DNA of 64,000 nt, from the NCBI RefSeq assembly GCF_002741015.1, contig NZ_CP016616.1, positions 2,141,501-2,205,500 of the forward strand. The letters run 5' to 3'. Both the position numbers and the translations under genes were made by a program. Position 1 is the stretch's first letter. Every line of letters starts with the position of its first letter. Under the pieces are notes generated by a model. That model worked only from the letters and a program-made list of their open reading frames with translations. It did not search any database and was not told the origin of the DNA. Below, piece by piece: positions 28,263 through 37,838 of the stretch. Source of the stretch: Microvirga ossetica. Lineage in GTDB: Bacteria; Pseudomonadota; Alphaproteobacteria; Rhizobiales; Beijerinckiaceae.

Positions 28263-29729
28263 ATGACCGAAGACCTGAAGCCAATTTCACCGGCCGCTCT
28301 CAGGCCGGACCTCACCCGCCGCGGGTTCGTCGGCGCAGCTATTGCTGCCGGAGCCATCGGCGCCTCAGGGGGTCCCGCCTTCGCGCAGGCCGCCAAGACC
28401 ATCGAGTGGTGGGACCAGTTCGCTCCGCTCGTGCCTCTGCATCAAAAGATCTGGGAGGAGTTCTCCGCCAAGAACCCGGGCGTGAAAATCGCCTACACCC
28501 AGATGAACCCGGCGGACATGATGCAGGCCCTGCAGCTTGCCTTCCGCAGCAAGCGCGCGCCCGACATCCACTCCATCCTCACCTCCGATCTGAGCGTCAC
28601 CAACCAGCTTGCGAAGGCCGGATGGTTCTCCCCGCTCGACGCCGGCTTCAACGCGGATACGCCGTTTCTAAAGGAGGCCCTGCTGGAAGGCATGACCGTC
28701 TTCAACGGCAAGGCCTACAGCTTCCCCATCTTCAGCTTCCGCCAGCACGAGACCAGCCTGTGGTGGACGAAGCCCTTCATGGAGCAGGCCGGCATCGATC
28801 CCGCAGCCGGCCCGAAGACCTGGGACGAGATGCGCAAGGTCGCTCAGGCCATGACCAAGGGACGGACATACGGCCTCATCCTGCCGCTGCAATTCACCAA
28901 CCGCATGGCGAACCACGTGCTCGACCTGGCACAGGTCGCCGGCGCACCCGGGCGCTTCGATTGGCGGACCGGTGCCTATCCCTTCGGCTCGGAGCCGTTC
29001 GTCCAGGCGGTCGAGTTTCTTCTCTCCTTCCAGCGCGACGGCAGCCTTCATCCGGCCTCGTCTTCCCTTGACGCCCGGCAGGGCCGCGCCCGGTGGGCTG
29101 CTGGAGAAGCCGGCATGTTCCTCGACGGCCCGTGGAACAGCGGCGTGGTCAAAGGCAGCTTCGCCCAGGTGCTCGATACGCTGGGCGCCGCCTCGATCCC
29201 GCTGCCTTCGACAGGCCAGCCGGCTTTCACCTATCATACGCCGCCGAGCGGCGAGTTCTGGATCTCGAGCCAGTGCGAGGATCCGGCAATCGCCACCAAG
29301 ATCCTGCAGCTGTTCACGACCGACGCCTATTACGTCGGCCTTGCCGAGCGCATGGATCAGCCGCCGCTCGACCTGAGCGCGGTCGATCGCGCCAATGTGC
29401 ACCCGACCTACAAGACGGTGGTCGAAGGCTTCAAGAAGGTCGTTCGCCTCGCGCCGGAGCCGCTGATCAAGAACCCGAACGTGGCCCAGGTCTATGCCGA
29501 GATGAAGCCGGTGACGCCGGGCGTCGGCGAGATTGTCCAGGGTGCCATGGGCGGTGCCGTTTCGAACGTGAAAGCGACCTTGCAGCAATATGCCGACAAG
29601 CTCACGGCGGAACGGGACCGCGCCATCAAGGTGGTCAAGGACAAGGGTGTGCAGGTCAGCCTCGACGACTGGGTTTTCCCCAATTGGAAGCAGGGGGAAG
29701 ACTATACGGCCAGCCACTACAAAGCCTGA
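28263..29729 (+). CDS. Periplasmic sugar-binding protein (ABC family 1), Tat signal
   Basis: A 488-residue extracellular solute-binding protein. The N-terminus has a twin-arginine signal (LTRRGFVGAAIAAG, residues 18-31) with cleavage near AFAQA, residue 42. The mature part shows the family-1 carbohydrate-binding layout (IEWWDQFAPLVPLHQKIWEEF at its start, and GEAGMFLDGPWNSG in the middle). It is longer than the usual 420-440 residues because of a C-terminal extension with helical sequence. A GGAGGA ribosome-binding site precedes the ATG. It leads an operon with two permeases, a sulfatase and a GH2 glycosidase, so the ligand is probably a sulfated glycoside. Confidence 0.88.
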   Translation: MTEDLKPISPAALRPDLTRRGFVGAAIAAGAIGASGGPAFAQAAKTIEWWDQFAPLVPLHQKIWEEFSAKNPGVKIAYTQMNPADMMQALQLAFRSKRAPDIHSILTSDLSVTNQLAKAGWFSPLDAGFNADTPFLKEALLEGMTVFNGKAYSFPIFSFRQHETSLWWTKPFMEQAGIDPAAGPKTWDEMRKVAQAMTKGRTYGLILPLQFTNRMANHVLDLAQVAGAPGRFDWRTGAYPFGSEPFVQAVEFLLSFQRDGSLHPASSSLDARQGRARWAAGEAGMFLDGPWNSGVVKGSFAQVLDTLGAASIPLPSTGQPAFTYHTPPSGEFWISSQCEDPAIATKILQLFTTDAYYVGLAERMDQPPLDLSAVDRANVHPTYKTVVEGFKKVVRLAPEPLIKNPNVAQVYAEMKPVTPGVGEIVQGAMGGAVSNVKATLQQYADKLTAERDRAIKVVKDKGVQVSLDDWVFPNWKQGEDYTASHYKA

Positions 29730-29738
29730 GGCCATCCG

Positions 29739-30713
29739 ATGGCCTTTGGACACGCAGCAGCCCCGGCTTCGGCCGGGGCTCGGAAAGGCGACGGATCCGC
29801 CAGGGATATTGCCAGAACCCTTTGGCAGAGCCGCTGGCTCTATCTCTTTCTCCTGCCGACCGTCATTCTCTATTCCGCCTATACGATCTGGCCGATCCTC
29901 GCGAGCATCCGCTATTCGCTTCTCGACTGGAACGGCTTCGACAGCGACGGCGTCTTCATCGGCTTTGCCAATTACAGCGAACTCGCAAGCGATCCGCAGT
30001 TCTGGAATGCTTTTGCCAACACGCTGATGTTTCTCGTTCTCGCGGTGCCCCTGCGCGTCGGGCTGGCACTGGTGCTGGCCGTCGCGTTGAACGATCCGCG
30101 CCTGCCCTTCGTCAGGATCATGCGCACGGCGCTGTTTCTCCCCGTCGTGACCACGGGCGCCATCGTCGGCGTCGTGATGCGGTTCGTGCTCGATCCGACC
30201 GGCGGGCCGATCAACGTGGCGCTTCTCGACTCGGGACTTCTCGACCGTCCGGTGAATTTTCTCGGGCAGGCAAGCCTCGCGCTCTACAGCGCGGTTGCGA
30301 TTTGGGTGTGGAAGTGGCTCGGCGTCACCCTCATCTACTGGCTCGCCGCCCTGCAGACCATTCCGAAGGATCTCTATGAAGCGGCCAGCATCGACGGCGC
30401 CGGGCGTGTCGAGCAGTTTCGCTATGTGACGATACCACTGCTCGTGCCGTTCCTGATCATCATCACGCTGCTCACCGCGGTCGAGGCCACAAACGTGTTC
30501 GATCTCCTGCTCACCCTTACCGGCGGCGGCCCGTTCTACGCCACCGAGGTGATCGACATCTTCGTCTATCGGCAGGCCTTTGCAGCGAATATCCCGCGCC
30601 TGGGATACGCCTCCGCTGCGGCTCTGTTCTTCGGCGCCTGCATCGTTCTCCTGGCCGCTTTGCAGATGATCGTCAGATGGCACCTGCGCCGCCGGGCGGG
30701 AGAAGCGCGATGA
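29739..30713 (+). CDS. ABC sugar importer permease, MalF/UgpA type
   Basis: A 324-residue inner-membrane protein with an Ala/Gly-rich cytoplasmic N-tail, six helices (first near residues 36-56, LYLFLLPTVILYSAYTIW) and the EAA loop YEAASIDGAGRVEQFRYVTIP at about residues 210-230. The stop overlaps the next permease start in an ATGA. It is part of the sugar importer with the binding protein 10 bp upstream. No ATPase gene is present in this cluster. Confidence 0.92.
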   Translation: MAFGHAAAPASAGARKGDGSARDIARTLWQSRWLYLFLLPTVILYSAYTIWPILASIRYSLLDWNGFDSDGVFIGFANYSELASDPQFWNAFANTLMFLVLAVPLRVGLALVLAVALNDPRLPFVRIMRTALFLPVVTTGAIVGVVMRFVLDPTGGPINVALLDSGLLDRPVNFLGQASLALYSAVAIWVWKWLGVTLIYWLAALQTIPKDLYEAASIDGAGRVEQFRYVTIPLLVPFLIIITLLTAVEATNVFDLLLTLTGGGPFYATEVIDIFVYRQAFAANIPRLGYASAAALFFGACIVLLAALQMIVRWHLRRRAGEAR

Positions 30714-31561
30714 TCGCTTCGGAACGGAGGTCTGTGCGCTTGCGCTGGGGCGCCATCCTGACCGCCGCGCTTTTGGCCCTGCTCTGCCTGCTCTGGGTCT
30801 ATCCATTCCTCTGGCTGCTCTCGGCCTCGCTCAAGGAACCGCTCGAGATCTTCAGCAAGGGGCTGAACCTGATCCCGGACAAGGCGCAGTGGGAAAACTA
30901 TGTGCGCGCCTGGTCCACGGCAGGGTTCGCGCATTACATGCTCAACACCATCCTGGTGACGGTCGGCACGGTCGTGCTCGTCGTGCTTCATTGCGCCCTG
31001 TCCGGCTACGTCCTTGGCCGCTACGATTTCTACGGCCGGCGTCTTATCATCGGCATTCTCGGCGCGACCTTCGTCATTCCGGCCGGAATGACGATCATCC
31101 CCATCGTCGATCTGACGCAGGATCTCGGTCTGCTCGGCAGCCGCTGGGGCATCATCCTGGCCCTTGCGGGCAGTGGCCAGGCGGCCGGCATCCTGCTCTA
31201 TGCCGGCTATTTCCAGCGCGTCCCGAAGGAACTGGAAGAAGCTGCCCTGATCGATGGAGCAAGCTTCTTCACGGTGTTCTTCAAGATCATGCTGCCGCTC
31301 GCAGGTCCCGTCACGGCAACGGTATCGGTGCTCACATTCCTGTTCGCCTGGAACAGCTTCCTCATCCCGCTCGTGTTCACCTTCGGCTCGCCGGAACTGC
31401 GGACCCTGGCAGTGGGAATGCTGGCCTTCGTCGGCACGAACGAGACCGACTGGCCCGGCATGGCTGCGGCAGCTACGCTGTCCCTTCTGCCGGTGGTGAC
31501 GCTTTTCTTCTTCGCTCAACGCTATCTCGTCGAGGGCTTCGCCGGCGCGGTGAAGACCTGA
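30710..31561 (+). CDS. ABC sugar importer permease, MalG/UgpE type
   Basis: A 283-residue inner-membrane protein, six helices, with the EAA loop LEEAALIDGASFFTVFFKIMLPL near residues 185-205. The ATG at 30710 overlaps the stop of the partner permease by four bases. The sulfatase gene follows 15 bp downstream, so transport and desulfation are co-expressed. The ATPase must come from elsewhere, for example 17300-18373 or 41376-42428. Confidence 0.92.
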   Translation: MIASERRSVRLRWGAILTAALLALLCLLWVYPFLWLLSASLKEPLEIFSKGLNLIPDKAQWENYVRAWSTAGFAHYMLNTILVTVGTVVLVVLHCALSGYVLGRYDFYGRRLIIGILGATFVIPAGMTIIPIVDLTQDLGLLGSRWGIILALAGSGQAAGILLYAGYFQRVPKELEEAALIDGASFFTVFFKIMLPLAGPVTATVSVLTFLFAWNSFLIPLVFTFGSPELRTLAVGMLAFVGTNETDWPGMAAAATLSLLPVVTLFFFAQRYLVEGFAGAVKT

Positions 31562-31575
31562 CAAAGCTGGAAAAG

Positions 31576-33060
31576 ATGATGACACAACCCAACATCCTGT
31601 GGATCTGCACCGACCAGCAGCGCTGGGACACGCTGGGCTGCTACGGCAATTCCTTCGTGCGCACGCCGAATCTGGACCGTCTTGCGGCCCGCGGCATCCT
31701 GTTCGAGCAGGCCTTCTGCCAGAGTCCCGTCTGCACCCCGAGTCGCGCCAGCATCCTGACAGGCCGCTATCCCCGCACGACGCGCACGCGCCAGAACGGG
31801 CAGGACATTCCCGAGGACGAAGTGCTCGTCACGAAGCTTCTCGCAGATGCCGGCTATATCTGCGGCCTGTCGGGAAAGCTGCATCTGTCCGCCTGCCATC
31901 CCACCGTGACACCCGGCATGGAACGGCGCATCGATGACGGCTATGCGGAGTTCCACTGGTCGCACCATCCGGCCATCGCCTATTCGAAGCAGAAGACGAA
32001 CCACAACTGGCCGACCAACGAGTACAATCTCTGGCTGCTGGAACAGGGCGCCGCCTACGATCCCAAGCCCTTCGGCGGTTCTGGACATGTGGAGATCGGG
32101 CCGTCGGCGGAGCATCACCACACCACTTGGTGCGCGCGCAAGGCCGTGACCTTCATCGAGGCCAATGCCGGCGGAAAGCGCCCCTGGCTCTTTTCCGTCA
32201 ATTTCTACGACCCGCATCACCCCTTCGACCCGCCGCTCGAATATCTGCAGCCTTATCTCGATCGGCTCGACGAAATTCCGGTGCCCGCCTATGTGCCGGG
32301 CGAGCTTGACGGGAAGCCGGCCTATCAGACTATCGATCACGAGAAGGCTTATGGCGGCAACGCCGGCTACCCGTTCGACAAGATGAAGGATAAGGATCAC
32401 AGGCTCGTCACCGCCGCCTATTGGGCCATGTGCGACCTGATCGACGACCAAGTCGGACGAATGATCGACTCGCTCGAGCGCACGGGCCAGATCGACAATA
32501 CGATCGTGATCTTCATGTCCGATCACGGCGAGATGCTGGGAGATCACGGCATCTACCTGAAGGGTCCCTATTTCTACGAACCCGCGGTCCACGTCCCGCT
32601 CATCATCGCCGGGCCGAAGAACCTCCTTCGGCAAGGCGAGTGCATCGATTCGCTCACCGAACTGACCGACATCGCGCCCACGCTCCTGGATGCGGCAGGC
32701 ATCGAACGCCATCCCGGCATGCAGGGCCGCTCCCTCTGGCCACTGATCTCGAGCCACGATGTCTCGCCGGATCCGCGCGGGACACGAAACGACGTCTATT
32801 GCGAGTACTACAACGCCATGCCCTGGCACAAAGGACCCGCGCCGCAGGCGACGATGGTCAGGACGGAGCGGTACAAGCTCGTCGCGTTCCACGGCGAGCC
32901 GCTCGGGGAGCTTTACGATCTGGAAGCGGATCCCACGGAGACGATCAATCTCTGGAACGACGAAACTCATGCGCCGGTGAAGCTCGACATGCTGCAGAAG
33001 CTTTGCGACCGGATGGCCTGGACGGTCGACCCCCTGCCCCTGCGCCGCTCACCCTGGTAG
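31576..33060 (+). CDS. Cytoplasmic type I sulfatase (formylglycine-dependent)
   Basis: A 494-residue alkaline-phosphatase-superfamily sulfatase. The modification motif is Cys53-Thr-Pro-Ser-Arg57 followed by ASILTGR; Cys53 must be converted to formylglycine, presumably by the enzyme encoded at 37839-38795. Metal ligands are seen in CTDQQ near residue 13 and SDHGEMLGDHG near residue 315. There is no signal peptide (it begins MMTQPNILWICTD, the first beta strand), so it acts in the cytoplasm on imported sulfate esters. It is encoded between the importer permeases and a GH2 glycosidase. The exact ester is unknown. Confidence 0.92.
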   Translation: MMTQPNILWICTDQQRWDTLGCYGNSFVRTPNLDRLAARGILFEQAFCQSPVCTPSRASILTGRYPRTTRTRQNGQDIPEDEVLVTKLLADAGYICGLSGKLHLSACHPTVTPGMERRIDDGYAEFHWSHHPAIAYSKQKTNHNWPTNEYNLWLLEQGAAYDPKPFGGSGHVEIGPSAEHHHTTWCARKAVTFIEANAGGKRPWLFSVNFYDPHHPFDPPLEYLQPYLDRLDEIPVPAYVPGELDGKPAYQTIDHEKAYGGNAGYPFDKMKDKDHRLVTAAYWAMCDLIDDQVGRMIDSLERTGQIDNTIVIFMSDHGEMLGDHGIYLKGPYFYEPAVHVPLIIAGPKNLLRQGECIDSLTELTDIAPTLLDAAGIERHPGMQGRSLWPLISSHDVSPDPRGTRNDVYCEYYNAMPWHKGPAPQATMVRTERYKLVAFHGEPLGELYDLEADPTETINLWNDETHAPVKLDMLQKLCDRMAWTVDPLPLRRSPW

Positions 33061-33105
33061 GCGCCCGCCGATCTTCATCTCACGCACTCGGAACGGAAAT
33101 TCTTC

Positions 33106-35949
33106 ATGACACTCGCCAAAGACCATTCTCTGGCCCCGATGGCCGACGCCATCGCCGGACAGCGTCCGCTCCTGTCGCTCGACGGCGCCTGGGACTTCCA
33201 GGTCGAGGGCGAAGGCGACTGGCGCATCGCCCGCGTGCCGGCGCCCTGGCAGGCGCTCTTCGACGATCTGCGGCATGCGAGCGGCACGGCGCTTTACCGC
33301 AAACGTTTCTCGGTTCCGGCGGAATGGGCTTCCAAGCGCGTTTTCCTCTGTTTCGGAGCGGTCAACCATCTCGCCGAGGTGCATTGCGACGGCCGTCTCG
33401 TCGGCACGCATGAAGGTGGCTACCTGCCGTTCGAGTTCGATCTCGGCTCCGGCCTCGCCGGCGAGCATGAGCTCACGGTCCGGGTCGTCCTGCCGTCGAG
33501 CGAGGCCGACGTCTATCCGGACGCTCCCTTTCACGAAGTCCCGCACGGCAAGCAGAGCTGGTACGGCCCCATCGGCGGCATCTGGCAATCGGTCCGCCTG
33601 GAAGCCCGCGCCGTGCAGCACATCCAGACTTGCCGCATCACAGCCGATCCGAAAACCGGCAATGTGCATGGGCTCGTGCGGATCGCCGCCGAGACTGCGG
33701 ATCGGATCGTCGCCGAGATCGAAGGCCCGTCCGGCACCATCGTCGCCGAGCAGGCTGCCGCTCCGAGCACGCCGGATTCGACGGAGATCGCGTTGCGGGT
33801 CGAGAATCCGGACCTGTGGTCACCCGATGAGCCCCATCTCTACCGGCTGACCCTGCGCCTCGTGCGCGACGGCGTCACGGTGGATCGTTGGAGCGACACG
33901 TTCGGCTTCCGCACCATCGAGGCGAAGCACGGCCGCCTGCTGCTCAATGGCAAGCCGCTCTATCTTCGCGGCGCCCTGGATCAGGATTATTACCCCGACG
34001 GCATCTGCACGCCGCCCTCGCTGGAATTTCTCGAGGATCAGCTCCTGAAGGCAAAGCAGCTCGGACTCAACTGCCTTCGCATCCACATCAAGGTGCCCGA
34101 TCCGAGCTATTACGAGGTCGCCGATCGCCTCGGCATGCTCATCTGGACCGAATTGCCGAACTTCGCCTATTTCACGCCCTCCGCCGAGCGTCGCGCCAGG
34201 GAGACCCTCGAAGGCATCCTCGCCCGCGACTTCAATCATCCCTCGATCATCGCCTGGACGATCATCAACGAGGATTGGGGCACCGAGCTGCCGGAGGACC
34301 AGGATCACCGGCGCTGGCTCTCCAGGATGTATGCCTGGATGAAATCTCTCGACCCGACGCGCCTCGTTGTCGACAATTCGCCATGCCAGCCGAACTTCCA
34401 CGTCAAGAGCGACATCAACGACTATCACTATTACCGCTGCCTGCCCGAACGCCGGGCGGAATGGGACGAATTGACGAAGGAGTTCGCCGGCGCTGCCGCC
34501 TGGACGTACAGCCCGCATGGCGACAGCGAGCAGACCGGCGAGGAGCCGCTCGTCGTCTCCGAGTTCGGCGTCTGGGGCCTGCCCCATCCCGACAGGTTGA
34601 CGAACGAGGACGGCTCGGAGCCGTGGTGGATGGAAACGGGCCAGATCTGGGGCGACGGCTCGGCCTACCCGCATGGATTGAGGCAGCGCTTCGCCGTGCT
34701 GCGCTTCGACCGCGTCTTCGGCACCTTCGAGCGCTTTATCGACGCCACGCAATGGCACCAGTTCGCCAATCTGAAATACCAGATCGAATCCATGCGCTCG
34801 CACGGCTCGATCAGCGGCTACGTGCTGACCGAATTCACGGACGTGCATTGGGAAGCGAACGGTCTCATGGACATGCGCCGCAACCTGCGCGGCTTCCACG
34901 AGCGCTTTGCCGAGATCAACACCGACATCGTCATCCTTCCCAAGGTAGACAGGTGGGCGTATTGGGGCGGCGAGACGATCACGGTTTTCCCGTCGGTGGC
35001 CGTGGGCATGGCAAGTCTCACCTCAGGCGCGACACTCGAATGGTCCGTCGAAGGCCGTCCCGAGCGGGGGCGCATTGCCGTCTCCACAGCCGATGCGATG
35101 GCGGTGCAGACGCTGGATTCCATCAGCATCCCGCTTCCGGCAGTCTCAGCGTCAACGCAACTCCGCTTCGTCTTTCGCATTCGCGACGCCTCGGGCGCGG
35201 AGCTGGCGCGCAACGATCTCGATGTCTCGGTTTATCCGCGGTTGAGCGTGGATTGCTCCCTGCGGGTCTGGTCTCCGCACGAGGATCTTCTGCACCGCTT
35301 CGAAGCGCTCGGCTATGCCCGCGCCTCCGGACGCGAGAATGCGGAGGTCGTGGTCGTCCGGTCCGTCGATGCGGAGGATGTCGAGGCGATCCGCCAGGGC
35401 GCCCGCTATCTGATGCTGGCGGGCGACGATCCCGATCAGAAATACCTTCGCCGCGACGAACCGCCGGCGCATCCGCCCTATTTTCACGATGAAGCCGATC
35501 CGGTCGCCGACGGCGGCAGCGTGAACCGATCGCGCCGGCGCGCATCGGGCACGGGCCTGTCCGATATCGACCGGCGCTTCCCGACCATCGGCATCCAGCA
35601 GCGCAACGGCACCATGTGGCGCGGAGACTGGATCACGAGCTTCAACTGGCTGCGCCGCCACCGGGCCTTTGCCGCGTTCCCGGGCGGGCCGCTGCTCGAC
35701 CTCTCGTTCGAACGGGTGGTTCCGCATCATGTGCTGACGGGGTTTCGCCCCTGGGAGTACGAATCGCGGGTTCATGCCGGCGTCTTCGTCGGCTGGGGCC
35801 ACAAGCCCGCCGCTCTGATCGGGGAGCGCCCCTTCGGCAAAGGCAAGATGGTGATGAGCACGTTCCGCCTGACCGCCGACGAGCCCGGCTTCGATCCGGT
35901 GGCGTCTCACCTCACGCATGCTCTCTTCACACTCGCGATGGAACGATGA
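33106..35949 (+). CDS. Glycoside hydrolase family 2 protein (beta-glycosidase)
   Basis: A 947-residue GH2 enzyme. Residues about 20-170 are the sugar-binding jelly roll (LDGAWDFQVEG to IGGIWQSVRLEA), about 175-275 the Ig-like domain, and about 280-640 the TIM barrel. The acid/base is Glu389 in IINEDWG and the nucleophile Glu486 in VSEFGVWG. A C-terminal extension of roughly 300 residues adds at least one Ig-like part and a Rossmann-like segment. There is no signal peptide, so the substrate is an imported glycoside. Beta-glucuronidase, beta-galactosidase and beta-mannosidase all share this fold; specificity cannot be read from the sequence. It should act together with the upstream sulfatase. 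Confidence 0.9.
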   Translation: MTLAKDHSLAPMADAIAGQRPLLSLDGAWDFQVEGEGDWRIARVPAPWQALFDDLRHASGTALYRKRFSVPAEWASKRVFLCFGAVNHLAEVHCDGRLVGTHEGGYLPFEFDLGSGLAGEHELTVRVVLPSSEADVYPDAPFHEVPHGKQSWYGPIGGIWQSVRLEARAVQHIQTCRITADPKTGNVHGLVRIAAETADRIVAEIEGPSGTIVAEQAAAPSTPDSTEIALRVENPDLWSPDEPHLYRLTLRLVRDGVTVDRWSDTFGFRTIEAKHGRLLLNGKPLYLRGALDQDYYPDGICTPPSLEFLEDQLLKAKQLGLNCLRIHIKVPDPSYYEVADRLGMLIWTELPNFAYFTPSAERRARETLEGILARDFNHPSIIAWTIINEDWGTELPEDQDHRRWLSRMYAWMKSLDPTRLVVDNSPCQPNFHVKSDINDYHYYRCLPERRAEWDELTKEFAGAAAWTYSPHGDSEQTGEEPLVVSEFGVWGLPHPDRLTNEDGSEPWWMETGQIWGDGSAYPHGLRQRFAVLRFDRVFGTFERFIDATQWHQFANLKYQIESMRSHGSISGYVLTEFTDVHWEANGLMDMRRNLRGFHERFAEINTDIVILPKVDRWAYWGGETITVFPSVAVGMASLTSGATLEWSVEGRPERGRIAVSTADAMAVQTLDSISIPLPAVSASTQLRFVFRIRDASGAELARNDLDVSVYPRLSVDCSLRVWSPHEDLLHRFEALGYARASGRENAEVVVVRSVDAEDVEAIRQGARYLMLAGDDPDQKYLRRDEPPAHPPYFHDEADPVADGGSVNRSRRRASGTGLSDIDRRFPTIGIQQRNGTMWRGDWITSFNWLRRHRAFAAFPGGPLLDLSFERVVPHHVLTGFRPWEYESRVHAGVFVGWGHKPAALIGERPFGKGKMVMSTFRLTADEPGFDPVASHLTHALFTLAMER

Positions 35950-35959
35950 GGACCAACAC

Positions 35960-36120
35960 TTTCGTCATCACCGGCCTTGTGCCGGTGATCTCGGTTGGAA
36001 ACGCTCCCCGTTGTCATCCCCGGCGGTCCGCAGGACCGGGACGGGGATCCGCTCCCACGCTCTCCGCTATGGATTCCCTTCCCCTCCGCTGCGCTCCGGC
36101 CGGGAATGACACGGGAAACG
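35960..36120. repeat. Intergenic palindromic dispersed repeat (REP-like)
   Basis: The 182-bp gap between convergent genes holds a string of nested palindromes: ATCACCGGC-cttgt-GCCGGTGAT near its left end, CGGTCC-gca-GGACCG in the middle and a GGAATGAC/GTCATCCC pair. Read on the minus strand it contains the 'CATTCCCGGCC...GGAAGGGAATCC' type of element common between genes in Hyphomicrobiales. It probably also terminates both convergent transcripts. Dispersed copy number cannot be tested inside this window, although a shorter related stem occurs near 45702-45722. Confidence 0.6.
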
Positions 36121-36131
36121 GACTTAGTGCC

Positions 36132-36896
36132 TTAATCCCGTCTGAAGATAGCGCTTGCGAGCCATCCGCAGAAGAGGGCGATGGCGGCGGTGGCGAGGCC
36201 GTATGCGAGCGACCAGTCGCGGGCGATGACGCCGACCTGCTCCTCGAAGCCGGTCTTGACCAGTTCGAAATGCGTCTGCGTGCGCGCCAGGATCACGGTG
36301 TCGGCAAACAGCGTCACGTCGACCTCGTAGTTGCCCGGCGGCGCGGTCGCCGGCAGGCTGATGCTGGCGCGGAAGATGTCGGGCGTCAGGAAGGTCACGC
36401 CGCGCTCGTCCTGGAGATAGAGCCCCTCCTGGGCTTTCAGCCGGGCGAGCGCCTCGCGGAAGGGCCGGTCGGCGCCGCCGCCGCGATCGAGGGTGAAGTC
36501 GGGCGCGTTGACGATGGCGCTCAACCCCACCTTCTGGCGCGCCTGCAGCTGCTCTGAGGTGATCTCCTCGATCGGGCGCGAGGAGAGCACGTTGAGATAG
36601 GCCGGCGCGGTCGGGAACTTCTGCTGGTCCTGGTTGATCCAGATCGGCCCGAGGCGCTCCTTCTCGCGCACGGTCAGGAACTGGCGCGGGCCGCGCACGG
36701 TGACCACCACGTCATAAGCCGTGGCGCGCGCCACCGTCTGGGCATCGCGCTCGATGGCGCCGAACACCGCGATCTGGGTGCCGGTGTAGTTCGAGTTGAT
36801 CAGCACCCGGTGGTTCGACAGCGAGGTGATCAGGCTCTCGGCCCGGGCCGGGCTCAGGCCGCACAGCAGCAGCAGCAGGAGGCCGATCGCCCTCAC
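36132..36896 (-). CDS. TIGR02186 family membrane-anchored protein (partner of TSUP exporter)
   Basis: A 254-residue protein with a signal peptide (RAIGLLLLLLCGLSPARA) and a single C-terminal membrane helix (LAYGLATAAIALFCGWLASAIF), exposing a periplasmic domain of about 200 residues. This is the alphaproteobacterial TIGR02186/PF09608 family, nearly always encoded next to a TSUP permease as here; function is unknown but a role in sulfite/sulfate or sulfonate traffic is assumed from that link. It starts with a GTG overlapping the TSUP stop (GTGA). Confidence 0.88.
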   Translation of the reverse strand: MRAIGLLLLLLCGLSPARAESLITSLSNHRVLINSNYTGTQIAVFGAIERDAQTVARATAYDVVVTVRGPRQFLTVREKERLGPIWINQDQQKFPTAPAYLNVLSSRPIEEITSEQLQARQKVGLSAIVNAPDFTLDRGGGADRPFREALARLKAQEGLYLQDERGVTFLTPDIFRASISLPATAPPGNYEVDVTLFADTVILARTQTHFELVKTGFEEQVGVIARDWSLAYGLATAAIALFCGWLASAIFRRD

Positions 36897-37822
36897 TGGC
36901 GCGCCTCCTGCACGGAGATCGAGAACGGCTCGGCCGGCTTGAGCACCAGCTCGAGGCCGAAGCGCAGGCCGACCGCGAGCAGCAGGATGGCGAGCAGGAA
37001 GCGGAACAGCTCGGCCCTGAGATGGCGGCCCATGCGGGCGCCGAACTGGGCCCCGAAGACGCCGCCGACGATGAGCAGGATGGCGAGCACCATGTCGACG
37101 GCCTGGTTGGTGACCGCATGCAGGATCAGGGCGACGAGGGTGGTGCAGACGATCTGGAACTGCGAGGTGCCGACGACCACGTTGGTGGGCACGCGGAAGA
37201 CGTAGAGCAGGGCCGGCACGACGATGAAGCCGCCGCCGATGCCGAGCAGCGCGCCGGCAAAGCCGATGAAGAGCGAGAGCGCGAGGATCGGGATGACGCT
37301 GACATAGAGCTTGGAGCGGTAGAAGCGCATGCGCAGAGGCCAGCCGAGATAGGGCGCATGCTCGCCGGCGCGCCGGCGCAGGCGCAAGGCGCCGCCTTTG
37401 CGCCGGTGCCAGAACTCGCGGATGCTCTCTTTCAGCATCAGGCTGCCGACGACGGTGAACAGGGTGACGTAGGAGACGACGATGACGAGGTCGAGCTGGC
37501 CGGCGCGGCGGGCGGCGGCGAAGAACCAGACGCCGAGCGCCGAGCCGACGAGGCCGCCGGCGACCAGGATGGCGCCGAGCTTGTGGTCGAGGGCGTCGCG
37601 GCGGATGGCGCCAAGCACGCTGGTGGTGGAGGAGGCGACGATCTGGGCCGACTGGGTGGCGACCGCGACCGCCGGCGGGATGCCGAGGAAGATCAAGAGC
37701 GGCGTCATCAAAAACCCGCCGCCGATGCCGAACAGCCCCGAGATGAACCCAACCGCCGCACCCATCCCTAGGATCAGCAAGACACTCACCGGCATCTCGG
37801 CAATGGGGAGGTAATAGGTCAC
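36893..37822 (-). CDS. TSUP (TauE/SafE) family permease
   Basis: A 309-residue inner-membrane protein with the duplicated TSUP motif: GFISGLFGIGGGFLMTPLL in the first half and GFAGALLGIGGGFIVVPALL in the second. The start is taken at a GTG (37822) because the family N-terminus reads YLPIAE-PV directly after it; the ATG nine codons later would remove conserved residues. It is followed by the TIGR02186 gene and preceded by the formylglycine-generating enzyme gene (16-bp gap), all on one strand. Sulfate or sulfite released by the two sulfatases is a reasonable cargo; this is inferred from neighbours. Confidence 0.88.
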   Translation of the reverse strand: MTYYLPIAEMPVSVLLILGMGAAVGFISGLFGIGGGFLMTPLLIFLGIPPAVAVATQSAQIVASSTTSVLGAIRRDALDHKLGAILVAGGLVGSALGVWFFAAARRAGQLDLVIVVSYVTLFTVVGSLMLKESIREFWHRRKGGALRLRRRAGEHAPYLGWPLRMRFYRSKLYVSVIPILALSLFIGFAGALLGIGGGFIVVPALLYVFRVPTNVVVGTSQFQIVCTTLVALILHAVTNQAVDMVLAILLIVGGVFGAQFGARMGRHLRAELFRFLLAILLLAVGLRFGLELVLKPAEPFSISVQEARQ

Positions 37823-37838
37823 GGGACGATACGGATCA

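Noticed and set aside
28668..30806. 712-codon minus-strand open frame opposite the sugar importer genes
   Set aside because: Antisense to a binding protein and two permeases with intact family motifs and coupling overlaps.
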